Shown here piece after piece: positions 1-12,631 of a DNA stretch of 64,000 bases. The DNA comes from Erythrocercus mccallii. Taxonomy: Eukaryota > Chordata > Aves > Passeriformes > Dicruridae. The notes under the pieces were generated by a model. It worked only from the letters and a program-made list of their open reading frames with translations, searched no databases and was not told the origin of the DNA. The position numbers and the translations under genes were made by a program. The stretch lies in contig VZRG01001331.1 of the NCBI GenBank assembly GCA_013397435.1, positions 25,940-89,939 on the forward strand. The letters are read 5' to 3'. Numbering within the stretch: position 1 is the stretch's first letter; the number at the start of each line of letters is the position of its first letter.

Positions 1-142
1 CAACCCTGTAGACTGCTAAGCTATGTTGGGTCTTTAAATGCTGGATCTTGTTAACATGCTAGTGGAACCTGCAGAATTCTGAAGGCCTGAGCCGTAACAT
101 TGTGTTCTGATCTAAAATTTACTGAGAACCTTGAGTTACCTC

Positions 143-157
143 TTTTTTTTTTTTTTT
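143..157. repeat. T15 homopolymer
   Basis: An uninterrupted run of 15 T. Similar long A/T runs occur at 13101-13115 (A15), 21709-21724 (T16), 22088-22101 (T14), 39114-39127 (T14) and 63867-63878 (A12). None has a recognisable retrotransposon body or target-site duplication beside it, so they are read as simple slippage tracts rather than poly(A) tails. Confidence 0.9.
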
Positions 158-591
158 CTGGTATGTTTCCATTCCTGAGAAAAGCAAGAGCTGCAAGACT
201 GACTTTATATATATCTCATTCAATTAATCAAGCGAGAGTGAATCAAACCTTTCCAGGCAATTTTGTTTGAAGTGTCTGCACTCTTCTCTGTATCACATGA
301 GGTGCCAACACCAGTGGGAGTTTGCCTGAGGTAAGAGCTGTGGGTTTGGATGTATTCTTCCATTTTTATTAGGCCTTACACTCACAGGAATTTTGTGCTT
401 TTTAATCTTGTAACTGTACAAAACTTATCTAGGTATGGAGGAAGATAACTTAGTGAATTGCTTTAATTATTCTCATAACTGTTCACATTAGGTTTTATGA
501 GCTAGTCATACTTAAAAAATCCCAAACTCACTTTTATGGCAAGAAGGCGTTTAACTGAAATCCTTGTGCCATGCATCTAAGCAGTAATAAC

Positions 592-613
592 CAGTAGCTC
601 AACTGAGCTACTG
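592..613. repeat. Small perfect hairpin, 10-bp arms, 2-nt centre
   Basis: The arms CAGTAGCTCA (592-601) and TGAGCTACTG (604-613) are exact reverse complements, separated only by AC. The pairing does not extend outward. A 10-bp arm could occur by chance in 64 kb, but the near-zero centre has the same geometry as the much longer palindromes near 33 kb, so the same fold-back copying mechanism is possible. No function is inferred. Confidence 0.8.
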
Positions 614-2330
614 AGATTCATCAGTACCATGTGCTTCTTCCAGCTGGTCCTTAATTTCATTGTATCCATTTAAGTATTTTAAATTTCCTTTTCTGCCTTT
701 ATTATCTGTATGCTTTTCTTCGAAATCCTTTATATGGAATGACTTCTAGCAAAAAGCAAGTTGTCAAAAAAAATCCAGCTAAGTATGTTAAATATTTATT
801 GCTCTTAATATTCAGACTATATCTGCAGAATTGAGTAGTATTTATTTGCAGTGCAGTAGCACTGAGATTTCCCATGCTGGTAAATGTAATACAAGGCAAT
901 CTTACACTACTCGTAATCTTTGAAACAAGAAAAGGGATTGAAAGTGAGACCAGGACATGGAAGAAGCAAACAGCATTTTGAAAGGGTCTTGTGGCAAGTA
1001 CTAGGCAATGCATTAATTTCTGAATACAATTAATTATGCAGTTAAGAAGGACTTGTATGCTACTTCACATAATCAAAATTAGATCCAGTAACATCTGATA
1101 TCTTGGTATAAGAGTCTACCAAAAAGATGGTAGAAAAAAACTGAAAAAAAGAGAAGAAATGAAATGAAAGAAGAGACCTGTTTAGTCTGTACAATGGGAC
1201 AAGAATAGTCACAGATTATTACACTGAAAGTTTTGAATTAGCACCTCAGACTATCTGTTTCTAGGAGCTCTAAATTCTTTGGAATAAGTTTTTTTTCAGG
1301 ACAGGTTAATACTTGAAATATTTTGTTGCAGTCTTTTAGCCAGTACTCCCTCCAGTACTGGTTTTTAGTATTCATCTTGTAGCTTCTGAAGGGTCATCTA
1401 ACTCTCATGAGATGGAGTTTTACTCTGGGCAAATCACTTGTTTGTTATAAAGAGTAATGCTCACAATCACAAGTTGAATCTTTCAGTTATGGGGAGTGGG
1501 GAGACAGATGTTCAAGGCAGACATAGGACAACATAGGCAGATCTCATCTGAAATTTTACTAGAATGGGAAATGTAAGTGGATGAATACAGTTTGGTCTCT
1601 TTCAGCTTCAAACACAGCAGTGAAAAGACAGTTCAGTGTTTTACTTCCTGTCTGTTAGTTAAAAGTGCACTATAGAATTAGGGCCAAATAAGAGTATCAA
1701 ACGTTCATATGGACATGTTAGCTACTGGCATAAAGCTGAAAAGAAAGCTGCTGTTTGCAGCAGTAGAGGCACATTCTCTAGTGTTCCAGAATGAAACCAT
1801 CTTAGATTTGTAGATCTGGGCTGTGAACATGAACCCCCATCTGTCTCTCTGCACACCTCCTGCAAAGCTACAGAAGTGTAATTTAGGTAAAAATGAACGA
1901 ACCAAGTGCATTCCATGTGCCTGATGCCCTGCTGCTCAAGTCAGAGCAAGGTTTTAAATAAACTGGGCTAATTTTTCCCAACTGCAGTGGGGAATAATAT
2001 TTCTTTTCCCTACGCAGGCCATCTTCTTTTGGTAAGGGCCCTTGTGCAGAGTCTGTGTTAATCCATGCTTTTTAAAGAATGAGACAACTTGCAGTATAAA
2101 AAAGCAAAGCATTCATATTAGTTACAGATACTGGAATACTTTTGATGGATCTAATATTCACCCTTTGGCTGGAAGGCAATTTTAAAAGAACCAACTAGTT
2201 AAACTTGAGATACTTCTATTTCCTCATAAGATTTACTTCTCCTCCTTAATCTGTAACTCCATAGCGAGTTTCTCTAACCATCAATACGACAGTACAGCAA
2301 TATTGCCTCATCAGTCATGATTTACTTAAT
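614..2330. other. Non-coding stretch, nothing recognised
   Basis: AT-rich sequence with only short overlapping open frames on both strands. A short string at about 1421-1450 (CTCTGGGCAAATCACTTG) recalls the core of the MIR SINE, but the similarity stops after about 20 bases and is not called. I see no exon, RNA gene or mobile element here. Confidence 0.6.
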
Positions 2331-2860
2331 GTTTTCTGAATTTAGTAATATTTGATTAAAATTTAATGTGAACATATCATATCGTGCCACATATATTATT
2401 GCATCCATTAATCAGGTAACCATAATAATGAAATGTCGGAAGATTGGATGAAAAAGGAGCTGAAGTCTTTGATATATGTTTGGCATGGGTTTGTGAGTGA
2501 TTAATGAAAAGATACCCAGTCAATTGTGTAAAGCTTCATTAATATACATTTACAATCATCTATGTACTGTATCATCAGATATTTTTAACCTTAGTTAAAC
2601 TTGATTTTTTAATTTACTGAATGACACTAAATATTAATAATCCTGAAAAATATATAGTATTCTATTAACTCTCATAATGCCAGAATGATTCATAATGTGT
2701 CCTAATGCTTTTGTAGCAAACTATGTACTAAAAATATGGTCAGAGTTAATGGATCAATTTTGTTAAAGGTGGAATAACAAATGCTTTATGCATGGCTCTA
2801 TAAACCTCAAATTACACAATTGTATTAAAATAAATGTAAGTTGGTATTTCCATCTACTTT
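2331..2860. other. AT-rich block resembling a conserved non-coding element
   Basis: This block has no long homopolymer, no mobile-element similarity and no usable open frame. It has a high density of TAAT/ATTA homeodomain-type cores, for example in ATTAATCAGG near 2408, GATTAATG near 2499, CATTAATATAC near 2538 and AATATTAATAATCC near 2631. That texture is typical of vertebrate developmental enhancers in gene deserts. Conservation cannot be judged without alignment, so this is an inference from composition and motif content only. Confidence 0.25.
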
Positions 2861-4808
2861 TTTTAATATGCAAAGTTATATATGATCTAATCTAGCAAAG
2901 CATCTCCTGTAGTTTGGTAGAGGAGATATTGATAACAGTAACACTTTAGTTCATACTCATAAGTATTTTTTTAAACATATGAAGACTTTCTAGATCAAAA
3001 CCAAAATCCAAACCAATGCTGAAATCCTTAGGCTTCAGCTCTTGAAGCAGGATTAGGACATGTTCTCCAGGCAAACTTTGAGAAACATGTTGTTTTCTTG
3101 GTATTTGTGAAAAGCAACACTTAAAGCACTAATCTTACAGCCTGGATCCATGTAGGAAGTTCTTTATTGTGCGATGGATCTTGCCGGGGCTGTTTGTCAT
3201 GGGAGCAGTGCACACATGGCCCTTGAGTTGTGTGTGTTCTTGCACTCAGGGCTGGACACAGAACAGATCAGAGCACACATGCACACGTGTTGGTAGCAAT
3301 GCTGAATGTTCCCAGTGACTTGCAGTGTCAGTGTTCCTCATTGTACATGACATGGAGCACACTTGCAGTGGCTCCTGGAGGTACCTGTTGAAAAGCTGCA
3401 GCTGTTGTACATCTGATATGTGTCTCGTATCTGCCTTCTGGTGAGAATTCAATTTATTTAGTGTTTATATATTGATTACTGTGAATCCTAGAGAACGCAA
3501 TCTTTTTTTCACTGCAGCTGCAGGTAGTCAAGTACATGTTTACACCTACAGCAACTTCAGAAAACAGATCTCTCCAGAATAGTTTCAGAACAGTGCTGCC
3601 ATTTGTCTTTTAGCATGGCCTGTGATTTTGAAGTATGTTTGGTTAGAAGCTGGATGCTGATCTCTAAATGGAAATATTACCTCTTTGGAAGGCTGCTTGG
3701 AGATCACTGTTGTGTGATGTTGATCTGTATAAGCACTGTGCAGTATATTAGCATCCAGTTTATATTTTTATCCCACAACGTCTTGTCTTCAGCTGATTTC
3801 AGGATGCTTTCTTCAGTAGTGGCTAGTAGGCAAGAGCTGATAGCAGCATTTGGGTACTTGGGTAACAGCTTAGTTCTGGGCAAGGCAGATGAGCTTGCCC
3901 ATCAATCTACTGTTAAAGGGCATTAAAAACAGTCAGGCCAGGATCTATGGCTCTTCTAAACTAAATTCAGCCAAAATAAATCTATGTTGCTGCTTCTGGT
4001 ACCTCTGCTGCTAAGAAATGTGAAACTATGAATGAAAGGAAAAGTTGAGGCTGGTTACTACCAATTTAGTATAAATGTATTTGTAAACAGTCTCACTGAA
4101 CACTATACAAAGCCTGCTTACTTGGAGATTGACAGAGACATAAGTAAAATAATTATTATTCCAGCTAAATATAAAATTATCTACCTGTGCTGGCAATATT
4201 TTTAATACATGCTTTATTAAAAAAAAAAAAGTAAGTGCACAGGCTCTGTCTCATGTTGCATTGCTTATTTTATACCACCTAGTTCACATGCTGCCTTTGG
4301 CACCAATAGATCTCAGCATATATCTTGAGTGTGCAGACTGGTGATGAAGAACACATTGTGTACTTTCATTATGTACCTGTGAAGAAGAATTAAGAAGACA
4401 CAGGGTGCAGGATTCTTTCTTGGACTTAGGTGGACTTTTGAAAATGAATTTGCTTCTGAGCTCCTGTCAGTGAGAGTAACCATAACTCATTTTGTGTGGC
4501 TGTTAATCCTGCCTGTGAGGGGGTAGGGATAGTCATTTTCTTTGTAGTTGAAGGCAGGAACAGCATCATAACAAATAATGACTTTAGGATAAGCCTAAAT
4601 GGATGAAGTGCAATTGCAGTTGTCCTTCAAAATTAAAAACGGTAGGACAAAAAAAAAATGCAGAAAATATGATCTAAACTAATATTACTTTCAGCTTTTG
4701 TTGAGTGTTCTCTAGCCTAAAGACCTGTCAAGGCTCGCAAATGCTAAGACAATGGATGTTGAAACATCTGTGTTAAGCAGTTATTTGTTCACTCTGTCTT
4801 TGTTACAG
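2861..4808. other. Non-coding stretch, nothing recognised
   Basis: Mixed-composition sequence with an A-run near 4219-4230. The 107-codon plus-strand open frame at 3603-3926 has no recognisable domain, and the sequence around it has no distinctive codon bias, so it is not called as a gene. Confidence 0.6.
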
Positions 4809-4945
4809 GTGGAGAAAGCAGAAATACAGGATACAAGTGTCCCTTGTACAGATAGCAGTAACAGAACAGGGAGTTGTACCCCGGAGACCTATGGGTGACT
4901 TTTAGACACTGCAGTTCCTCACTGAAACAGCACATTGAATAAAAC
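4809..4945 (+). other. Weak candidate terminal exon (splice acceptor, stop, AATAAA)
   Basis: A good 3' splice-site-like string ends at 4808: a pyrimidine-rich stretch followed by TTACAG. From 4809 one frame reads 29 codons to a TGA at 4896-4898. An AATAAA polyadenylation hexamer follows at 4938-4943, about 40 bases after the stop. The peptide begins VEKAEIQDTS and ends CTPETYG; I do not recognise it. Each part is individually common by chance, and no upstream exon was found. It could be an alternative last exon of a gene or lncRNA running left to right, or coincidence. Confidence 0.18.
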
Positions 4946-5548
4946 ATACATTCCCAATCTTTTCCGTAAAGCAGGCTCTTTTCCTACACATTCACAGATT
5001 TCATATAGGAGAAAACACATCAGAGAATTGGTGATTTTAAACAGTGTTTCCTCTTTTCAACTTTAGTTATAGCTGGGCAAATGGTGTCAAATGTAGGTAT
5101 CAAAAGCCATGGATGGGAACTCCTAAGAGTCTGTAGAAAGATTCTATTTTGGTAATTCTTTTGATGAAAGGCATGAGAAGAAGTTGTCTTTGGGAATGTG
5201 ACAATTGCTGCAGAACACAAAGTTATTTCCTCCTAGTGGCATCTGTTTTTCAGGAGAGAAAAATGCTGAGATTATGCTACAGCCTGAAGCTCTAGCATGT
5301 TGATGAGGTAGAAGGAGTCCAAATAAATTAACTGTTGTCAGACTCTGATTCCAGTGACTGGGATTTTATGTGGTTGGGGAAAAAAATGGTCTTACATATT
5401 TGGAAAATTGTAGTCTGCTTTGGCAGGAAGGAAAGTGAGCAGATCAGAGCCTGTTTCTCATGTCATTGAAGTGTTTGAGGACTTGCCTTCTGCTGAGATG
5501 GGAGAGAACTTTCTGCAAAATTAAAAGTGTTTGTTACATCTATCTAAA

Positions 5549-5578
5549 ATGTAAGAAGATTTGATGTAAGAAGATTTG
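5549..5578. repeat. Perfect 15-bp tandem duplication
   Basis: ATGTAAGAAGATTTG occurs twice in immediate succession (5549-5563 and 5564-5578) without mismatch. A perfect small duplication suggests a fairly recent slippage or repair event. No function is inferred. Confidence 0.9.
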
Positions 5579-8500
5579 CATGGCTTCAATCTGCTCTTCT
5601 GGCCTAGGGACGTCTGCCTCTAGCAGTCAAAGGAGGTTTTTTCAGGAGTGAACTCTGATAGTTCCTTGAATTTATGTTGCTGAATTATGCAAACATTGAT
5701 GTGGGACTTGAGGAAAAAGAGCAGTGTGAATTTGCCAGTGCTAATGGCCTTGCCCTGTCTTTTGCAGCTGTCTCTGATATGATAACTGAAGTATTGCAAA
5801 TAGTTTTAGTTACTCCTTAATATTATGGGTGCAAAAAAGGGAGGGAGGATTGTTTGCAGCTGACTGCATCTTGGAAATTGAGACTTATTTGCTCATGTTC
5901 ATGCTTCTGTATTTTTATATTCATGTCCAGTGTCTCTCTGATGGGCTTACGAGAATAATGAGGAAATGCCTCTTATACTAAGATTTGGATATGAAACTTT
6001 GAGTTTGGAATTTCCATTTTTATGGACTTGCACCTTTTCAGCATGGTATTGGAAAACCTAGTGGTGCTTTAAGCACAGGTTCTCCTCACCCTTGCTGGGA
6101 GAGAAACTGCATGCATCACAGGTCCTTGTGCCCAGCACAGGTAGGGCTCTAGGTAGATGCTGTAGAGTTTTAGTTTGTTTATGTGGAAGTGGGGGTGGTG
6201 TTCTGTGTAAATCAGGGAGACCAAGGTGATGGAAGGTTTCTTAGCAGAGAGTGATTTAGTTGGGCTAACTGGTAGATAACAATTCACGCTGCACACTTAG
6301 AGCCAGCCATTGAGAAATTTCTCTCTTCTGTAGAAACACACAGCCACTCAGTAGAGCTTCATTTGTGCAGCACCGAGTTGAGTTACAGTACCTGGGATTT
6401 CAAATGACAAAAGAATCTTGCTGTCAGACTCTCTCTGCTGAGCTGCTGATACAAAGGGCTGTGGGAGGCGAGTAGGAACACCAAAGCGTCTCCAATTGTT
6501 CTCAGATAGCTCTTCACAGAAGGGTCTTCCCAGAGTTTGCTGCATAGAAAGCACAACCCACACATCATTGTTACTCATTCGTTCAGTTTAAGAGGCTTGT
6601 TTTTCACAGATGTGCTCTTCCTGTTTGGCATTTGTAACTGAGGATTGTTGTTAGTTGTAGAAAAGTGTCATCCCACTATAAACTGAGATTTTCAGCTGAT
6701 TCGTGAACACCTTTGTTAACTACAGCATAGAAAGGAATATGGTTGAGTGTGGAATGTAGATTAAGCTGTATTTCTACCCCAGTGTATTATATTACTTGGG
6801 AAGAGTGAAAAGGAAATCTTAATTAAAAGCTATGCAAAAATTCCCTCCCCACTTTATATCAAATAAAATTAGTAAAACAATTAGAAGATAGGGTTAATTT
6901 CTATATGTTAGCCTGTATTATTCATGTGGAGCCTATATATAGAGATGTACATGTGTGGATTTTAAAGTAATTAACTAAAATTGCTGTACATGGTAAGTAA
7001 AGTAAACAATCAGTATGTTTGAGTAAGGCTTTCATGCCAGAAAATTGGCCAGACATGCTAAGAAAGGGCAGTAAAAACTTGGGAGAAGAGGGAGAAATCA
7101 ATTCTCTCAGAATAATGGGACCAGAACCATTCATGTCTGTATAACAGGTAATTTGTGGGGCTTATAGTAACGTGATCTTGAAAGTTTTTATTTCTATGTT
7201 AATGCTACAGACAAGTAGGATAATCACAGATAAGCAGCTGTTTATTGTTGTTCCAGGGAATAATGACCAGATGTGTGTTATTTCTGCCCAAGTTTTCTTT
7301 AGTATATACTTATCATCTCGTGTCTAGCTTTAGAAAAAAATCTAGATAAAAATAATAGTAAAAAAATGCTTTTGAAAGTGAATTAAAAATAGTTCTTCCT
7401 ACCAAAGTACAACTGTGAAAACATTTCTGAATTGAAAAAGCATATGGATTAAATGTGCTTTCTGATGATCACATCTGTATCTGGCTGGGTGCTCCATCTC
7501 TAGGAATTTACACTCTTTGGAAACAACATTAGGTGTGAATCTGGCTGCTTATGCTTCCTTAGATCACAGTGAGTTTTTAAAAAGTAAGGATGTTTTTTAA
7601 CACATAAGTATGCTCCTAAAAATTTATAATATATAGAATATATTAACTATTAAAACAAAAGGCTAAATAACAGCATTTGCCAATACATTTGCAACAGAAT
7701 GAGAACCCAACGCATACCCCTTGAAAGCTGATTTACTAAATTAAGTGTAACTATTCTGAATTATCTAATTGTCTTTTCATTCTCAAGGTTTTATTTTATT
7801 GTTGCAAGATTCTTTTTAAACCTACCATCAAGGATCTAATTCCCGGTACCTGAGCATTGACAACATATTGGAGAGAAACATCCAAAGGGGAATCAAATTT
7901 ATTCACTCTGTAAATTACAGCTGTATTTAACATTGGGTGTTCTGGTATTCTTGGAAGTCTTCTTTTTCAGTGAAGTTAGGACTAAAATGCCAGCAAATCA
8001 GTTTTAGTGGTACTGATATGATATGTGTTCTGTTGGAAAGAATGAGTGAAAGAAGGAAGAGACATCTGGATGGTGTTACTTCTGCAAAGAAAATATGTAC
8101 CCTCCATCATAAGGCAGAATGAAGCACCAGAGTGACTTTTCTGATGCTATGCAAATTGTGGTTGTCCCCAGCACATTCAGTTTCTATTCTGAGACATGAT
8201 TTTTAAGATCTCTTCACTACTAGATCCAGACATTCCACACGAGGTTGCTCTCCTTCAAGATTCTGAAGATGGCTTGGCTTGCTTAGGCTGAGATTTACAG
8301 GGGTGGGGGCTGTAATCTTCCTGGCAGCTGCCCCCAGCTAGTGACCTCCTGTCTGTCCTGGGGAAGAGGGGCACTAGCAATGTGCCTTTCCAGTCAGCCC
8401 TCCCGTTACCCAGAGTGAGGTATAGTTGTTATGCTTCCTTCCCAAATGTCCACAATGTGTGTCTGGGTCTCACAGCAGTGTAGTGTAAGGAAATAGTCCA

Positions 8501-10012
8501 GGTGTGCTCTCGTGCCTTCAGCCCACAAACAGGATGGCCGTGGGACTCCTCACTCTCAGATCAAAACATGAGAACTCTCTTTAGCTTAGCTTTTCTCACG
8601 ACTTTCCCAAATGTGCAGAGCAACAGGGAGCCCTGAAGCAGCCTGTCTCCTCATCCCTCTCCAAAGCCACCTCCTTAAAGGATCACCTCATAATGGGGAC
8701 TGATGGCCTGTTTGATCTTGGTGAGCCTCAGTTTCACACTAAACCACGCAGATGCCTCAGGGGCCACCACAAAAGCACTAGTGATGAGGGAATATTAGTG
8801 CATACCTGGATTCCTGCACAGTATCTACTCTGTACTTAAACACCTTAAATAACCCTTGGAAATTATTCTGGCTGTATTCAAAAGTGGTAGCTTAGCAACT
8901 GTGGGGTTTTTTTGTTTGGTTGGTTTTTTGTTTATTTTTTTTTAAACCAAACTGTAAAGGAAGTGAGTTCTAATCCTCTTGAGGGTGCTGTTTATTAAAA
9001 TTTCCAGCATGGAAATTAGACAGTATCTTTCTCTTTCCCAAAACAATTCTGAACTAATTGCAGCAGAAACATTTCTTTTAGCTGAGGCGACAGAAATAGA
9101 TGTCAGAGACAGTAAACAAAGGGGGTTTTCCCACAGAAAACTGGAAAATATGAAGTTTGTTAGTGCATCTGTTAAATAATGGCTTTATGAGGTTAGATAA
9201 GAGAGGATACAGGCTGTTTAAGTGCTCTCTATAATGGTTCAAGAACCTATAATGAGAATTAGGGTGCCTTGTAAATGTGTGGCAATCACAGCATCAAGAT
9301 TAAATGGAATTCCCCAATCAGCAGTGTGGTTACAAGGAGTTGATGTTCTTAAGCCCATTCTGGACTTTGCTTCCCTGTGGTTGGTAAGGGTTGGATTCCA
9401 TGGGAAGTGATCTGCTTGTAGGCCATGTTAGGGAGTAGGGGAACTAGATGAACGTGAATTGGCATTTTGGGTTTGACCATCTTAGGTGCCCATCTTAGAA
9501 AAAGAAAGCGATACAGTTTTTGGTTGGGGTTTTTTTTCTCCTATTCTATCTTGCTCTTTTTAATATTAAATGTCTTAATATAAAGCACTTCTGCACAGTG
9601 TAGGCATCTAAGTGTCAATCCACTGAAGAATTTCATCCTGTCATAGTATCCTTGACTTCAAAAATGCTTCTGGCTTTTGGGGGAAGTACACAAAAACTAT
9701 GAATAAAGCTGAGTGTGCTTTACTGTGCTGCACCTCGAGATTTTTCCTGTTCAGACAAATTTGTACTTGGCTATGTATCTTGAAATTTGTAATTTCACAC
9801 AGAATTTATGATATTGAGTCATTTTCACTACATGTGCAAGGTATTTAGAAATGTATTCTGTTAAATATTCCTTTCATATTTGAGACATTGAAGCCAATTG
9901 GAAGTCCTTGTGTGTTTTTTGTATGTTTGAGACGTCACTGATCCTGCAATGGCACCATTTGGTCAGTTAATCATTGTTTTTTAGATCAACCTTCTTTTTA
10001 ATAGTGTTTTAT
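5579..10012. other. Non-coding stretch, low-complexity patches
   Basis: No gene is recognised. A small A/T hairpin lies at 7627-7645 (TAATATAT, AGA, ATATATTA). A moderately GC-rich patch lies at about 8290-8410. A T/G-rich low-complexity tract with repeated TTTG/TTGG words lies at about 8905-8945. Overlapping open frames between 6069 and 6578 run on the minus strand but share no family similarity I can see. Confidence 0.6.
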
Positions 10013-10080
10013 TGGTGTTCTGTGGGGAGAGATAGGATAGAATTGAGGTACAGTCTGTGGGACGTGCCCACAGAACACCA
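10013..10080. repeat. 14-bp inverted repeat with an alternative inner hairpin
   Basis: TGGTGTTCTGTGGG (10013-10026) and CCCACAGAACACCA (10067-10080) are exact reverse complements with a 40-nt spacer. The word CTGTGGG recurs at 10055-10061 and can pair with the same right arm (CCCACAG, 10067-10073) across a 5-nt loop. Two mutually exclusive stems therefore share one strand. No terminal-repeat transposon body is evident. It may be a remnant of a small inverted-repeat element or a transcript structure. Confidence 0.75.
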
Positions 10081-12631
10081 TGGCAGCACAGAGGAGCTTG
10101 TCTCTACCTGACTTTGGGGGAAGGAGGTGCCACACAGCAGACTCCTGTGGAGAGGAGCCTGCTGGAAGCTGACAGACCCCTGAATAGTGGGTGATCACCC
10201 CATTTAGAGACATTAAGAAAGTGTGTTGCTGACATGGACTCACCATACTATAATGGTTGCTTCCTCACACTTGTTTTGCACCCATTGGCGTTAGGTTATT
10301 TGGAGAATGCTTTAGGGAAGGCAATGCCAGAATAAAATAATCATATCTATAGTAAATATGCTAAGTATCAGTAATAGATTAAAATTGTAAAATTGCTAGA
10401 ACTACTTGTTTGTAGCTGAGTTGTGTCCAAATGTATAGTAATAACCTTGTTATTCTGAAAGCTTCTCTTGTACCTAGGGTGTCCCTTTCCCTTCCACAAT
10501 GTTAACAGTGTGCATCCAGTGTCAATCCAGACAGGTTTTTGGGCAAAAGGTAAAATAAGGATAGCTGTAGTACTGAAATAGGTGTGTGGGTGCACACAGA
10601 AATGCAGCTGTAACAAAGGACATGGTAGCACACTCAGCTGGCTAACCATTGCTCGCTGGATAGTGGCAGATCCTACCCATGTACCTGTGCCAGGCCAAGG
10701 CACAAAAACTGTTCCTTGGGAGCATTTGACAGTCTCTGGGCTGGGAGGTGAGGAAGGGCACCAGAGGGCTCCTGGGGAGTTTCTCCCAGCTCTTGCCAAA
10801 TTGTTGAGTTGTGGTGCCACACTTGCACATATGGCACTGCGTGCCATAAACGTTATAGGGTGTGAAGCATTGAAAGCTCTGGCAAAATACCTGTGCCAGT
10901 CTTGCTGTCTGTCATGCTCCGAGGCCAAGACCTCCCAGGGGATTCATGTCTCCAACTCATCACCTGAAGGGCTGTAGTTCATTGTGCATCAATTCCTGGA
11001 GTGTTTTCATCTTGCAGCTCTGCAGATAGAGCAGGAGACAGCGTGGCATGATGCTATGGCAGGGTGCAGCATCCAGAGGAACTGTATGAGGGAATACACT
11101 TCCCAGCTCCGGTGGAACAGAGCAGTCCCTTTTATTTTGTGACCTGGCAAATGACCCACTACAGGTCAAAACAGAGGGGCTGCGTTTGCTGGTGCTTAAC
11201 TTTAAGTGCTTATATAGATGCTAATGTTGCTATGAATATTCCAAAATAGTATTGACACTTCTTAGTGTTTCAAGCCCATGTTGTTTAACTAGCCTCTTGC
11301 AAAGCCATGCCCAGGGAAAAATTATTCTAAATCTCCCATGCCAAAATTCCAGATTTGAGTGGAAAGAATTACAAAATTTCATGCAAATGTTTTGGATTAA
11401 AATGGATTTTTACAGTGAAGTCTTACAATTATTATAAAGTAACTGCTATAAACGAATACATTATTTTAAACTAGTTTGCAAACAGAAGTAATGCATTGGC
11501 TCTTGCTTCAGAATCAGAAAATGAATCAGAGATCATGATTCCTGAAGGGCTTTGCTGTTAAAGCTCAAGGACCATGTTCCATCTGAATTGGGAAGATGCT
11601 GGTATCAGGTGCCCTCACTTGAAAAGACAGTCACTGAACCCTCCACCACTCAGCAGGACAAGGATGCCTGGCTGTGTATTACCAAGATGGAAGAAGAGAA
11701 ATCTCTTCTCTCTCCCTTGGCAATGGTTTATGATGCTTACCAGGAACAGGCTCTTCCATTTGAACATCTCCATAGCCACACGCTAAATGAGAGCACAAGA
11801 TTAAAGCAGAAATCTTGTTCTTCCATCTCAAGAGACAATCTGTCATCTGCACAGCTTGTTTTCATAATACAAGCATAAGTGAAATATTGTAAATGCTTTC
11901 AATTTCAATAATTAAAAGTTTATGTAGGTGAAGGAAGACATTTTTAATAATTTTACTTTTTAAGGCTGGGAAGGGGAAGAGGGGAATATGCCAGAGGCTA
12001 AATGGGTGGAAGTTTTGTGTGAGTAAAAGAGACATGAAGGATATGGTGGTTCAGTCTTATCGATGTTATGAAACATGAGCAGGTGCTTGAAGTAGATGCA
12101 AACAGCATTAACTCAGTAAAGATCAAGTAATTTTTTAAGGGGACACGAAGTAGTGTAAATGTGACAGAGAACCACATACTGCTCTCAAATATTTGAACTT
12201 CAGAAGACTGCATTAAACTGTATTACAGAGTACAGGGCAAAGTGAACTTAATTTCTGAAAAGTATCTTAGCTGTCTATCTCAGCAATGATGTAAATCAGC
12301 TTGGATTTATCTTATAGATACCGCTTTAGAAAGCCACGTGCAATGTAATAAAAATGTTCTGCCTAAAACCACACACTGAATTTAAAAGGAAAAGGTTTGT
12401 GTCCTTGAAGAGGCTGTGAAGAACAGAAAACTTCACAAATTCTTGTGTTTAACATTACTTTTTAATATCCTTGCATTAAAAATGAATGATTACTTTTTAA
12501 TATTACTTGTAGCCAACTATCCCCTACCGTATAGATAAATTTCTTGTATGATTTTATTATATGCTCAATAATAGTACCTATAAGCTCAGATTTCTTTTGA
12601 ATATAAATGATTGGAAACAATATCTACCCTA
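10081..12631. other. Non-coding stretch with overlapping chance open frames
   Basis: The longest open frame of the window (186 codons, minus strand, 10368-10928) lies here, but a 131-codon plus-strand frame (10582-10977) and another minus-strand frame cover the same bases. The shared span is GC-richer, which lowers stop frequency in every frame. No domain, signal peptide or family match is recognised. A 15-base direct repeat, ATTACTTTTTAATAT, occurs at 12454 and 12489, two hundred bases or less before the 58-bp array; most of this span shows nothing else. Confidence 0.6.

Noticed and set aside
1421..1450. MIR SINE-like string CTCTGGGCAAATCACTTG
   Set aside because: Similarity limited to about 20 bases with no tRNA-like head or continuing core; the CTCAGTTT string near 8728 was rejected for the same reason.
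8149..8156. Repeated POU octamers ATGCAAAT across the window
   Set aside because: About five copies spread over 64 kb is only modestly above chance for an AT-rich 8-mer, and they do not cluster.
10368..10928. 186-codon minus-strand open frame, the longest in the window
   Set aside because: Overlapped by open frames on the other strand and in another minus frame; no domain or family recognised. A rough estimate from stop-codon frequency makes a frame of this length unsurprising in 64 kb, especially in a GC-richer patch.
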